Position numbers and translations under genes: made by a program. This document shows positions 1 to 9,055 of a DNA stretch of 64,000 nucleotides, one piece after another; within the stretch, counting starts at the first letter, position 1; the number at the start of each line of letters is the position of its first letter. The notes under the pieces are model-generated. The model saw only the letters and a program-made list of their open reading frames with translations, did no database searches and was not told where the DNA came from. The stretch is taken from assembly GCA_963703895.1 (NCBI GenBank), contig CAVPFX010000002.1, forward strand, positions 930,001 through 994,000, written 5' to 3'. This DNA comes from VRUE01 sp963703895. GTDB taxonomy: Bacteria; Actinomycetota; Thermoleophilia; Solirubrobacterales; 70-9.

Positions 1-1208
1 AGGCCTCCTCGAAGCGGGGCAGGACGTTTTCCGCCCGGAAGGTGCGCGCTCGCTCGGCCGCGGCGCGCGCCCATCTCCTCGCGCAATGCCGGGATCGGCG
101 ATCAGCCGCGCCATCGCCCCCGGCAGCGCCTCGACGTCGCCCTGCGGCACCAGCATCCCGGCCGAGTCGGTGAGCATGTCGGCGTGGCCGCCGAGCTGGG
201 TGCCGATCACCGGCCGGCCGCGGCTCATCCCCTCGGCCACGGTGGCGCCCAGCGGCTCCGGCCAGAGCGAGGGCATGACGCCGAACATCGCCTTGTCCCA
301 GGCCGCCATCACGGCCGCGTTGGGGACGTCGGTGAGCACGACCGCCTCGGACGGGAAGTCGGCGGGGGAGTCGCGCTCGTAGGTCCCCATCAGCACCAGC
401 GGCGGCGGCGAGTCGAGCTGGCGGTAGGCGTCGAACAGCGTCTCCAGCCCCTTGACCTTGCGGAAGGCGCCGACGAAGAGGATGAACGGCTCGGCTGGCA
501 GGCGGGCGAGCCAGCCGTCGACGTCGATGCCCTCGCTGCGAGGGCACCTCCTGGAAGCTCGGGATCGTCACCTCGACCAGGCCGTCGTCCGGCGCGCGCA
601 TGTGCTCGACCGGTGACGTCGTGGACGTAGGTGCTGACGCTGTGCAGCCCGGTCATCTTGCGCGCCAGCAGCGGCTTCGAGACGGCGACGCCGGCGGCGG
701 CGAGCCAGCCCTTGGGCCGGCCGTAGTAGTCGCCGGAGCAGGCCAGGCACTTGAGCGGTGCTGGCCCGCTGCAGGGCGCGCCCTTGCGCAGCAGGGTGCG
801 GGTTGCGCAGAAGTAGCCGTAGTCGCGGGCCGAGACCAGCATCGGGATCCGCTTGCGCCCAAGCGCCACCGCGACCGAGAAGGCGAGCCAGCCGTAGGCG
901 TGGATGACCTCCGGTTCGAACTCGGCGATCAGCCGGCGCAGGCCGGCGACCGTGACCGGGTCGGGGAAGGGTGGCTGGTGGCGCTGCCGGGTGTCGCGGA
1001 CCAGCGCCGGAAAGACCGTGCGCAGCTGGCGCACCCGGTGCACGACGACATCGCCGTCGGCTTCGACCTGCTGCAGGCCACCGTGCCAGGGGGTGGCGAC
1101 GGCGACCTCGTGGCCGCGCTCGGCCATCGCCCTGGCGATCAGCTGGGCCTGGCGATGGGCGCCGCCGATGAAGGGGGGGTAGTGATCGGTGGCGATCAGG
1201 ATCCGCAT
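1..1208 (-). CDS. Family 4 glycosyltransferase, partial and frameshifted
   Basis: Likely transfers a nucleotide-activated sugar onto a surface polysaccharide or glycolipid in the cytoplasm. The N-terminus (MRILIATDHYPPFIGGAH) is the nucleotide-sugar GT-B opening with its glycine-rich loop, and a GT4-like C-terminal half (FVGAFRKVKG, then PEPLGATVAEGMSRGRPVI) is present but in other reading frames. The reading frame breaks near 615, 545, 95 and 70, each by single-base-like shifts, with recognisable sequence resuming after each, so sequencing error is more likely than decay. The 3' end lies outside the window. It starts 2 nt after the stop of the upstream GT2 gene and is the last gene seen of the cluster. 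Confidence 0.75.
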
Positions 1209-1209
1209 C

Positions 1210-2314
1210 TCAGGCCACCACGGTCGCAGTCGTGCCGCCGGAGCGCTGCAGCCGCCCCAGCACGCCGTTCAGCGAGCGCCGCCGCTCGGGGAACAGGAAG
1301 AGCTCGGCGAGCCGGCGGGCGAGGCCGCGCGGCGCCACCGCCATCGCCGCGAACCAGGCGACGAAGATCGCCTTCATCGCCAGCGAGACGTCGGCGCGGC
1401 GCCGGGCGGCGCCGACCGCGTCGGCGAGCAGGCCCAGCGGCCGGTCGCCCGCGATCGGGTGCGGGCCGGGCTCGAGCTTCAGCGAGGCCATGCGGTTGGC
1501 GAGGTCGGCGAGCGAGAGGATCCGCTCGGGCGGCGCCAGCCCGAGCTCGTCGGCGAGCCGCAGCAGCTCGCGCGAGGTGCTGGCGGCGAAGCCGATCGCC
1601 TGGCGCAGGTGATCGAGGTCGAGCCGTCGCCTGCTCCAGCTCGTAGCTGTTGGCGCCGTGCACGCGGTAGCCGGCGCCGACCGCGTCGAGCGAGGCGACG
1701 CGGCCGAGCAGCGCGGTCAGGTGGACCAGGTACCAGTCGGCGCCGGTCACGGGGTACTCCTCGCACCGGGATCGGCAGGATGCGCCGCAGCGCCTCGCTG
1801 CGGAAGGCGTTGCCGCTGGTCGCCATCCAGACCAGGTCGAAGGGATAGGCGAGCTCGGCCTCGCGCAGGTCGCCGTTCGGCAGCGGCAGGTGCGGCGGCA
1901 GGCTTGAGCTCGCCGGTCGCCCGTCCCTGCGGCGTCGATCGTCTCCATCCGGAACTGCACCTTGCTGAGGCCCTCATCGGCGGCGAAGGCGGCGGCGACG
2001 CGGGCCGCGGCCTCGGGGCGAAGCACGTCGTCGGCGTCGAGGAAGATCACCACGTCGCCCTCGCAGCGCTCCATGCCGGCGTTCAGGGCCGACGCCTGGC
2101 CGCCGTTCTCCTGCAGGATCAGGCCGATCCGGTCGCCGTAGCGAGCGAGGATCTGGCGCGAGTCGTCGGTCGAGCCATCGTCGACGGCGAGCACGTTGAC
2201 CCGCTCGTGGGTCTGCCCGCAGGCACTCTCGATCGCGTCCTCGAGGAAGGCGCCGTAGTTGTGGTTGTTGATCACGATGTCGACCACGAGGTCGCTGGCA
2301 CTGGGGCTCATCAT
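1210..2314 (-). CDS. Family 2 glycosyltransferase, frameshifted
   Basis: GT-A fold transferase. The N-terminal 100 residues are clean: VDIVINNHNYGAFLEDAI, then DDGSTDDSR and the metal-binding FLDADD motif. After about 1960 the product is split over several frames (near 1950, 1925, 1760 and 1630) but stays homologous in style, with segments ELAYPFDLVWMATSGNAF and TGADWYLVHLTALLGR, and ends in a stop at 1210. The ATG at 2314 overlaps the stop of the upstream DUF1616 gene as ATGA, implying translational coupling. Probably adds a sugar in the same glycan pathway as its neighbours; the acceptor is unknown. Confidence 0.75.
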
Positions 2315-3079
2315 GGCCCCCGTGGGGCGACAAGCGAGCCCTTGACCCGTCGGTAGACGCTGAAGGGGCGATTGTGACGCAAGAGCGTGGCGATCACCGG
2401 CACCGTTCCCTCGCTGCCCGCCGGCGCCCGCAGCTTGACCAGGCGGGTTTCGCCGGGCTTGAGGCGGAAGCTGCGCCGCACCAGCGCGTCCTGTGCCGAT
2501 CCGCACGCGCAGGTCGAAGTCGGTCGAGGTCTGTTGCTGGCTGCGCACTCCCACCTGGACTTCGCGCCCTTCCGTGCCTGCCTGGGGGAGGATCCATAGC
2601 TGCGTGTAGCCGAGCGCATCCCCGGCCGGCACGGTCGAGGCAGAGAGCACGATCGCGACCACGGCGGCCGCCACCCCGCCGAGGACCATCGCGACTTCGA
2701 GGCCGCGCAGTCGCGGCCGTGGCCAGCTCGGACCCTTGCCCGTCTTGCCGCGCCGCACCGCTGCCACCCGGCAGGCGGCGAAGACGATCGCGACGAGCAG
2801 CAGCGCCCAGGAGAGGGGGTGGATGCCGCCCAGGTAGTTGAGCAGGAGGCTGCCGAGCACGAGCACTGCCAGGCTGAGGGCGATGCTGAGCAGCAGGAAC
2901 TGGGGCGAGGCGAGCGGGCGGCGGGCGAAGGCCGCCGCGGTGATCGCGTAGCCCGGCAGGACCAGGACCAGGGGCACCGCGAAGACCAGCGCGATCCCCT
3001 CCAGCGGGATCAGCAGCGCCAGCACGGCGCAGAGCAGGGCAGCGGCGGCGACGAGCCGCAGGTCGCCGTGGCCCCTCAT
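2311..3079 (-). CDS. DUF1616-like membrane protein, one frameshift
   Basis: The N-terminal half has four or five hydrophobic helices (LVAAAALLCAVLALLIPLEG, VFAVPLVLVLPGYAITAA, FLLLSIALSLAVLVLGSLLL, ALLLVAIVFAACRVAAV), followed by an extracytoplasmic domain with a YTQLWILPQA-type start and beta-rich sequence. This is the arrangement of DUF1616 proteins found in archaeal and actinobacterial glycan clusters. A single frameshift near 2500 separates the residues around VRIGTG from the rest (RRSFRLKPGETRLVKL). The start ATG overlaps the upstream stop as ATGA and its own stop overlaps the downstream start the same way. Function is unknown; a role in surface glycan assembly or export is inferred from context. 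Confidence 0.65.
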
Positions 3080-4867
3080 CGGTTCGGCCCCAGGTCATAG
3101 ACGGAGATGTCGCCGCTGGAGTAGATCCGCTGCGCGCCGGGCAACTCGGCGAACTTGGTGACGGTGGCCAGCGGCAGCAGTTCCGGTTCGTCGCCGCGCA
3201 TCGTGAAGGCATAGCCACGGGTGGCGTCAGAGCTGATTTCACGGCGATCGGTGACCACGTAACGGATGTCTTCTTCGCGCAGCAGCGGCAGCTCCCAGTC
3301 CGAGAAGGAGGTCTCCTCGAGGATGTCCTGGATGTCGGGAGTCTTGCCGGCAAAGGCCACTCGTTCGCCGGGCGCCATCAGCATGCGGGCGTCGGCGGTG
3401 CTGGCGCCGAAACGCTCGTCCTCGGGAATGTTGCGCTCCGCCCACTCGGCCAAGGCCAGCGGTCCGGAGGAGATCGTGCGCCCCTCGGCGCTGGCGCGGA
3501 TCGGCGCGGAGAGCTGCAGGTCCCAGGGCCAACCCGCGATCGCGCCGCCGACCAGGACCACGCCCAGCGCCCCGGTAAGCGCCGCGCGCCCGGCCCAGGG
3601 CCGCTTGTCCGGCCGCCAGTTCTGCAGGCCGGAGAGGGCGGCGATGAAGGCGAGGCCGACGAAGAGGTACTCGCTGAGCCGGTTGCCGGTCTCCCAGGCG
3701 GCGGGGGCAAGGCGCAGCAGAGAGGGTGCCGAAGAAGACGATCGAGGCGGCGGCGAAGATCAGCGGGTAGGGCTCCTTGCGGTGGCGCTGCCAGAAGCGT
3801 TTGAGGCCGAACAAGACGCCGAGGCCGAGCAGGGCGACGGCGAGCAGGGCGATGCCGCGGGCGAGGATCGGGGTATCGGGGATGCTCGAGCCCTTGCCCT
3901 GGAAGAGCCCGCGCGGTGGCGCGTCGCCGGAGGCGGTGTTGAAGATCGCTTCGAAGGCTTCGCCGATCACCGGCCCGAGGTAGCCGAAGGTCGAGCTGGC
4001 GACCAGCACGAGCCAGCCGATCGCGAGCACGGCGGCGAGGATCGCGTAGCGCCAGGGGTTGGGCCAGCTTCCAGTCGCGCCGCAGCGCCCAGTAGACGAT
4101 CGCCAGAGGGCGAGGAAGCCGGCGACCGCGTAGGAGGTGAGGTGGTGGGTGACGACGATCGCGGCGATCCCGAGCACGATCGGCACCGCCCAATCGCGGG
4201 CCCACTCGCGCGGCGAGGCGTCGCGCTCGGCCACCGCCATCAGCACGACGACGAAGAGCGGCAGGGCGATCGACTCGTAGGAGAACTGGGCGCCCCAGAA
4301 GAAGAAGTTGAAGTTGCCGGCGTAGATCGCCGCCGCCAGCCCGGCGGTCCGGGCCGAGCCGCCGATGCGGACGAAGAGCAGGAAGAGCCCGATCATCATC
4401 GAGAGGCGGGCGGCGCCGACGATGACGATGCCGGCGCCGTAGCTGGAGAGCCCGGTCAAGCTCATCAGCGCTGAGGTCGCGCCCTCGAGGCCGGGGTAGT
4501 TCGGCGTCACCGGCAGGATCGGGTTGAGGCGGAAGAGGTGGTGGTGGTTGGCGATCTGGTCGGCGTTGAAGGCGTGCACGAGCTCATCGGAGAAGGTGAA
4601 GAGCGGCGCGTCGCGGACTACCTTGACCACGTAGAGCGAGAAGCCGAGCATGCAGACGAGGACCAGGCGCTCGCTGGTCGAGGCATCGCGCGAGGTCAGC
4701 CGCCAGAAGATCGGCAGGGCGATGACCAGGATGCCCGCCCAGTAGAGCAGCGAGGGATCGCCGCCTTCGCGGGCGAGGGTGTTGGCGAGCGAGCAGACCA
4801 GCAGGCCGATGCCTGCTGCAAGCGCGATCGGCGCTAGATAGCCGGTCGTCGGTTTAGGGCGAGCCAT
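3076..4867 (-). CDS. Polytopic membrane protein, possible GT-C glycosyltransferase, frameshifted
   Basis: Roughly 600-residue protein with about ten or more hydrophobic segments (for example PIALAAGIGLLVCSLANTLA, LVLVCMLGFSLYVV, LALLAVALLGLGVLFGL) and a soluble C-terminal part ending in YSSGDISVYDLGPNR. The early loop FTFSDELVHAFNADQI has the acidic pair seen in the first loop of GT-C lipid-linked glycosyltransferases, which is the basis of the tentative call. Frame breaks lie near 4105, 4075 and 3725; the first two compensate each other. It is the second gene of the cluster, 16 nt after the fusion glycosyltransferase. A different polytopic function such as polymerase or flippase cannot be excluded. 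Confidence 0.55.
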
Positions 4868-4883
4868 ATGAGCTGCCCGGTAC

Positions 4884-6509
4884 TCAAGCAGTAGAGGCGG
4901 CTGCCTTCGCCTTCTCTGTCTGGCTCTCTGCCGCCGGACGCTCGTGGTGAATGCTGCGCCGGCGGCGTGCCTCGCTGAGGATCGTGCCGAGCACGCGGAA
5001 GCCGTCGCGGAAAGTGTTGAGGTTGCTCTCGCCGTGGATGCGGTCGAGCTCGTAGCTCGGTACCTCGGTGATCTTCATGCCCGCGCCGGCGATCCGCAGG
5101 TTGATCAGGGTCTCCACCTCGAAGCCCGGGACGTCGAGCGAGATGAAGGGCAGGCAGCGGGCCCAGAAGGCGTTGTAGCCGTAGCAGAGGTCGGTGAAGT
5201 GGGTGCCGTGCAGGAGGTTGGCCGAGCCGCTCAGCACCTTGTTGCCAACGCTGCGCAGGCCGGTGATGTCAGTGCTGCCGCCGCCGGGCAGGTAGCGCGA
5301 GCCCTTGGCGAAGTCGGCGCCGGCCTCGAGCGCTTCGACGAAGCGCGGGATCTCGGCCGGATCGGCGGAGCCGTCGGCGTCGAGCATGACCACGAGGTTG
5401 CCGGTGACGGCGGCGAAGCCGGTGCGGAAGGCGTCGCCCTTGCCGCGGCCGCTCTGGACCAGGACGCGGATCTCGGGGTAGGCCGAGCGGGCGGCCTCGA
5501 TCGTGTCGTCCTCGGAGTTGCCGTCGACCAGGATCACCTCGTGCAGGCCCTCTTTTGGCAGCTGCGTGAGCACGTGGCCGATGTTCTTCGCCTCGTTCAT
5601 CGCCGGCACGACGACGCTGACCTTGGTGTTGCGGCTGCTGCGGCGGTCGGGGCCGGCGTAGGGGACGGCGCGGCGGGCGGCGAGCGCCTCGACCTCGATC
5701 AGCGACACGCCGCCGACCTTGCTCGGGGTGGTGGCCGGTGCTTCGAGCAGATCGAGCGGGCGGGGCAGCAGGCTGACCGGCACGCCGATCGACTTGAAGG
5801 CGCGGACGAGGTCGAGCAGGCTCTCGTCGTCGGCGTGCTTGGAGGCGATCACGACGCGGTCGGCCTGGTAGCGATCGACGATCTCGAGGGCAGCGACGCG
5901 GTCGGCCGGGTTGGAGCGGTCCTCGAAGGGCTCCACGGTGCAGACGACGCTGGCGTAACGGCGCAGTGGCTCGTAGCCTTTGAGGCGTTCGGCCGTTTCT
6001 TCGTCACCGACGAGGACCCAGCGCTCGACCTTCTCGAGTCGACCCATCAGCGGCGCGCTCAGCGCCCGGCCGGCCGTGTCGAGCACGGCGAAGGTGACCC
6101 AGAGGGCGAGCTGCGAGCCGCCGTCGAGGGGTGTGATCAGCGAAGTCGACCAGGCGAACACGGCGGCCATCAGCAGCCGGATCACCGGCCAGGCCATGCC
6201 GTCCTCGCTGCCGAGGCCGGCCTTCGCGGCGTTGGCGCCGTAGACGCCGAGCAGGCCGTTGAGCCCGACGAGCAGGAGGGGGGCGATCGGGAAGGCGGGG
6301 AAGACGCTAACGCCGGCGATCAGGGCGATTGCGGCAAGCGCGACCGAGGAGGAGACCAGGTCGATAGCCGGGGGCAGCCACCAACCGAAACCGCGGCTAG
6401 CACGGGGCAGGCTGCCGAGCGTCGGCCGGTCCTGAACCAGGGCACCACGACGCGATTCAGCAGCCGCTGGGAAAGTGCTGTCGAGGGAGAGGTCGGTCGA
6501 GCTTTGCAT
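4884..6509 (-). CDS. Membrane domain fused to a DPM1-like family 2 glycosyltransferase
   Basis: The 541-residue product has two parts. Residues about 40-290 show four hydrophobic segments and then a Rossmann-like region (RWVLVGDEETAERL, DRVVIASKHADDESLL), as in the N-terminal half of polyprenyl-phosphate glycosylphosphotransferases such as WbaP. Instead of the usual catalytic sugar-phosphate transferase, residues about 295-520 form a GT2 domain like dolichol-phosphate mannosyltransferase: VSVVVPAMNEAKNIG, VDGNSEDDT, MLDADGS, GSRYLPGG, and GESNLNTFRDG. It probably glycosylates polyprenyl phosphate or a lipid-linked sugar. It heads the cluster, has no frameshift, and is preceded by a comparatively AT-rich leader. 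Confidence 0.75.
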   Translation of the reverse strand: MQSSTDLSLDSTFPAAAESRRGALVQDRPTLGSLPRASRGFGWWLPPAIDLVSSSVALAAIALIAGVSVFPAFPIAPLLLVGLNGLLGVYGANAAKAGLGSEDGMAWPVIRLLMAAVFAWSTSLITPLDGGSQLALWVTFAVLDTAGRALSAPLMGRLEKVERWVLVGDEETAERLKGYEPLRRYASVVCTVEPFEDRSNPADRVAALEIVDRYQADRVVIASKHADDESLLDLVRAFKSIGVPVSLLPRPLDLLEAPATTPSKVGGVSLIEVEALAARRAVPYAGPDRRSSRNTKVSVVVPAMNEAKNIGHVLTQLPKEGLHEVILVDGNSEDDTIEAARSAYPEIRVLVQSGRGKGDAFRTGFAAVTGNLVVMLDADGSADPAEIPRFVEALEAGADFAKGSRYLPGGGSTDITGLRSVGNKVLSGSANLLHGTHFTDLCYGYNAFWARCLPFISLDVPGFEVETLINLRIAGAGMKITEVPSYELDRIHGESNLNTFRDGFRVLGTILSEARRRRSIHHERPAAESQTEKAKAAASTA

Positions 6510-6718
6510 GGGAGGGGGTTTTACCTTTTTTTAGGGAGATTTATTCGTGTTTTTTGGCGTAGGACCGGGGATTTCCCGGTTCCTCCCCCTATCGGCACAG
6601 TCACGCTTCCACGTTAGCGCGGAACGAAAAATGCATGGGGAAATTGGGATTACGTTTGAAACGGATGAGCTGGTTCACCGTCAGGCCAAAACCAGTGGTG
6701 GAACCTGAGTAAACAGGG
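6510..6718 (-). promoter_or_regulatory. Leader/promoter region of the glycan cluster
   Basis: This 209-nt stretch separates the mcl-like gene from the glycan cluster and is noticeably richer in A+T than its surroundings, with homopolymer T/A runs at about 6521-6560 next to the glycosyltransferase start. A small inverted repeat (ACCGGG / TCCCGGT around 6566-6582) lies in the leader. No coding sequence was recognised. Promoter function is inferred from position only. Confidence 0.4.
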
Positions 6719-7771
6719 CTAGAAACCGTAGGTTTCGGCCAGCTCGGGATCCTTGGCCGCAAGCATCTCGGCCAGCTCTACCATCACCTTGCACTGCTTC
6801 CAGGTGGCGTCGTCCTGCATCTTGCCGTCGATCATGTGCACACCGGCGCCGTCGGGAATCGCCTCCAGCACCTTCTTGGCGAACTTGACCTCCTCGGCCG
6901 GCGGGCTGAAGACCTTCTTGGCGATGTCGATCTGCACCGGGTGCAGCGACCAGGCGCCGACGCAGCCCATCAGGAAGGCAGCGCGGAACTGGGTCTCGCA
7001 GCCGGCGGTGTCCTTGATGTCTCCGAAGGGCCCGTAGAAGGGCAGGATGCCGGTCGCCGCGCAGGCGTCGACCATGCGGGCGATCGAGTAGTGCCAGAGG
7101 TCCTGCTGGGCGCTGACTCGGTTGGCCTCGGGGTTCTCCGGGTCGGCGGGGTCCTCCATCACCCGGTAGCCGGGGTGGCCGCCACCGACGCGGGTGGTCT
7201 TCATCCGCCGCGAGGCGGCGAGGTCGGCGGGGCCGAAGCTCATCCCCTGCATGCGCGGGCTGGCGGCGGCGATCTCCTCCAGGTTGACGACGCCCTGGGC
7301 GGTCTCGAGGATCGCGTGGATCAGGATCGGCCGGTCGAGCTTGGCCTTGGCCTCGAGCTGGGCCAGGAGGCGGTCGACGTAGTGGATGTCCCAGGCGCCC
7401 TCGACCTTGGGCACCATCACGACCTCGAGCTTCTCGCCGATCTCGGTGACGAGGGTGGTGAGGTCGTCGAGCACCCAGGGGCTCTCCAGCGAGTTGACCC
7501 GGGTCCAGAGCGCGGTCTGGCCGAAGTCGGACTCCTTCGCCGCCTTGATCAGCCCCTGGCGCGCGGCCTCCTTGCGGTCGACCGGGATCGCGTCCTCGAG
7601 GTTGCCGAGCAGGATGTCTGTTTTTCCTGCGATTGCAGCGGCCTTTTCGACCATCTTCTCGTTCGAGAAGTCGAGGAAGTGGATCATCCGCGAGGGCTTG
7701 ACGGGGATCTCGCGCAGGGGCTCGGGCGCGCCGATTGCCTGCGGTTGGAAGAAGTCTCTGGGGTTTCTCAC
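6719..7771 (-). CDS. mcl: HpcH/HpaI-family CoA lyase, likely malyl-CoA/beta-methylmalyl-CoA lyase
   Basis: A 350-residue CitE-like TIM-barrel lyase. Visible family features are LLGNLEDAIPVDRKE (acidic substrate/metal-binding segment), the catalytic-type ILETAQGVVNLEEIA with its Glu, SFGPADLAAS, and GAWSLHPVQIDIAKKVF. In the ethylmalonyl-CoA pathway this enzyme cleaves beta-methylmalyl-CoA to glyoxylate and propionyl-CoA. I chose the GTG at 7771 because AGGAG sits 6 nt upstream; the reading frame stays open further upstream but without family sequence. Ccr-, Ecm-, Mcd- and Mch-like genes in the same window support the pathway assignment. Citryl- or citramalyl-CoA lyase activity is the main alternative. 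Confidence 0.8.
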   Translation of the reverse strand: MRNPRDFFQPQAIGAPEPLREIPVKPSRMIHFLDFSNEKMVEKAAAIAGKTDILLGNLEDAIPVDRKEAARQGLIKAAKESDFGQTALWTRVNSLESPWVLDDLTTLVTEIGEKLEVVMVPKVEGAWDIHYVDRLLAQLEAKAKLDRPILIHAILETAQGVVNLEEIAAASPRMQGMSFGPADLAASRRMKTTRVGGGHPGYRVMEDPADPENPEANRVSAQQDLWHYSIARMVDACAATGILPFYGPFGDIKDTAGCETQFRAAFLMGCVGAWSLHPVQIDIAKKVFSPPAEEVKFAKKVLEAIPDGAGVHMIDGKMQDDATWKQCKVMVELAEMLAAKDPELAETYGF

Positions 7772-7847
7772 ACTGCTCCTAGTTAGATCGCTGTCGCCTG
7801 TCGGGCAGGAATCTACCCAAACGCCCGTTCGGGGCGATCTGGGGCTT

Positions 7848-7890
7848 CCGGTGCGCCTTATGAACGCTGTGGGTGCATAAGGCGCACCGG
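7848..7890. promoter_or_regulatory. 15-bp perfect inverted repeat between divergent genes
   Basis: CCGGTGCGCCTTATG at 7848-7862 and its exact reverse complement at 7876-7890 are separated by 13 nt. It lies 77 nt upstream of the mcl start and 34 nt upstream of the plus-strand gene at 7925, so it is well placed to be a shared operator or a leader hairpin. There is no T-run, which argues against an intrinsic terminator. Confidence 0.6.
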
Positions 7891-7924
7891 AGGAGTTTCG
7901 CCGCGGCCGCCGTAACTTGAGTGG

Positions 7925-8353
7925 ATGACGGCTGCGTCCGGCGATAGCACCGAGGACTGGCTGCTCCCTGAGCACTCGCGACCGCCCCTGATCGGCGAGC
8001 TGGAGCGGCGGGTGGAGCTGGCGCTGACGATGGCGCGGGCCTCCGAGGCGGCCGTGGTGACCGTCGGCGCCGCCGCGATCAGCGCCGCCGAGCAAGCCGA
8101 GCGCGCCGCCGGCCTGGCCGAAGAAGCCAGCGCCAGCGCACTCGAGGCGCAGGACCGCGTTGCCGCAATGGTGGTTGCGCCCGCACCCTCATTCTCGCCA
8201 CCGGCGGAGTCCAAACGGGACGCGGACGACGACAGCCTCAGCGACTTCAGCGCCCGGGCCGACCGGCTGGTGGAGCGGCTGCGACGGCTGCAACGGGTTC
8301 CGCTGCCGGCACCCGCCAGCGGCGCCGCAATCCGGCCGCAATCCGCCTACTGA
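7925..8353 (+). CDS. Hypothetical Ala/Glu-rich helical protein
   Basis: A 142-residue protein with no family I recognise. Residues about 25-85 are dominated by Ala and Glu in heptad-like order (ERRVELALTMARASEAAVV, AERAAGLAEEASASALEA), predicting a long helix or coiled coil, followed by a Pro/Ala linker and an Arg-rich tail (RADRLVERLRRLQ). No signal peptide. It is divergent from mcl across the 15-bp palindrome, and its last 107 nt overlap the 3' end of the convergent pabC gene, an unusually long antisense overlap. It could be spurious in part, but the ATG placement and helix periodicity favour a real gene. Confidence 0.5.
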   Translation: MTAASGDSTEDWLLPEHSRPPLIGELERRVELALTMARASEAAVVTVGAAAISAAEQAERAAGLAEEASASALEAQDRVAAMVVAPAPSFSPPAESKRDADDDSLSDFSARADRLVERLRRLQRVPLPAPASGAAIRPQSAY

Positions 8354-9035
8354 TCGAGCCGGGCGGCGCCAGCTCCTCGCCATCGAGCGAGCGCACCGGC
8401 TCGACCCCGCGAACCGAGCCCGTGAGGAACACCTCGCGATCGTGCAGGTCACCCGTGGTCAGGCGCTCTTCGCCGATCTCGATCCCCGCCTCGGCGGCCA
8501 CCTCGATCGCCTGTTGACGGGCGATCGAGGGCAGGATGCGCCCGTCGGCCGGCGGCGTGGCGAGCCGGCCCTCGCGGACGACGAAGACGCTGGCCCGCGA
8601 CGCCTCGAGCACGGCCCCGTCGGCGTCGAGGAGGAGCGGCAGCTCATCGGGCGCCGCGGCCGCGGCGCGATCGAGCAGCCGGCGGTCGGCCCACTTGTGC
8701 TCGCCGAGGCCGCCGGCGGCGACGGTGCTGCGCAGGGAGGCACCGCGCTGCGGCCCGGGGAATACCGCGCCGACGTCGATCTCCTCTGCCTCGATCGTGA
8801 AGGTGAGGCCGCCCGGCGCTGGCAGGACGGCGATGCGCAGTTTGCCGTGCTCGACCTTGCGGGCGCGATCGAGCACCGCCGCTTCGGCGTCGTGCGGCAG
8901 GGCGCGGCCGTAGAGCGCCTCGACACTGGCGCCGAGCCGCTCGATGTGGGCATCGAGCTCGACCGGCCGGCCGGCGAGGACCAGCATGGTCTCGAAGACG
9001 CCCCAGCCGGGATCGGCGTGGGGAGGTGCTGACAT
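8247..9035 (-). CDS. pabC: Class IV aminotransferase, likely 4-amino-4-deoxychorismate lyase
   Basis: A 262-residue PLP-dependent fold-type IV enzyme. Features include the N-terminal GWGVFETMLV (substrate loop), DAHIERLGASVEAL, the lysine-containing GEHKWADRRLLDRA segment that carries the PLP lysine, and the LEASRASVFVV stretch typical of BCAT/ADCL proteins, plus REVFLTGSVRGVEPV near the C-terminus. It would convert aminodeoxychorismate to p-aminobenzoate and pyruvate for folate synthesis. The divergent neighbour is pabB, with starts only about 20 nt apart. The last ~20 residues are Ala/Pro-rich and beyond the family core. D-amino acid or branched-chain transaminase activity is a less likely alternative. 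Confidence 0.8.
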   Translation of the reverse strand: MSAPPHADPGWGVFETMLVLAGRPVELDAHIERLGASVEALYGRALPHDAEAAVLDRARKVEHGKLRIAVLPAPGGLTFTIEAEEIDVGAVFPGPQRGASLRSTVAAGGLGEHKWADRRLLDRAAAAAPDELPLLLDADGAVLEASRASVFVVREGRLATPPADGRILPSIARQQAIEVAAEAGIEIGEERLTTGDLHDREVFLTGSVRGVEPVRSLDGEELAPPGSISRRIAAGLRRRWRVPAAEPVAAVAAAPPAGRPGR

Positions 9036-9055
9036 TGCCGGATATCTTGCACCGA

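Noticed and set aside
4944..6617. A 557-codon plus-strand frame over the fusion glycosyltransferase
   Set aside because: Low-complexity Ala/Gly/Val/Asp product mirroring the codons of the real minus-strand gene.
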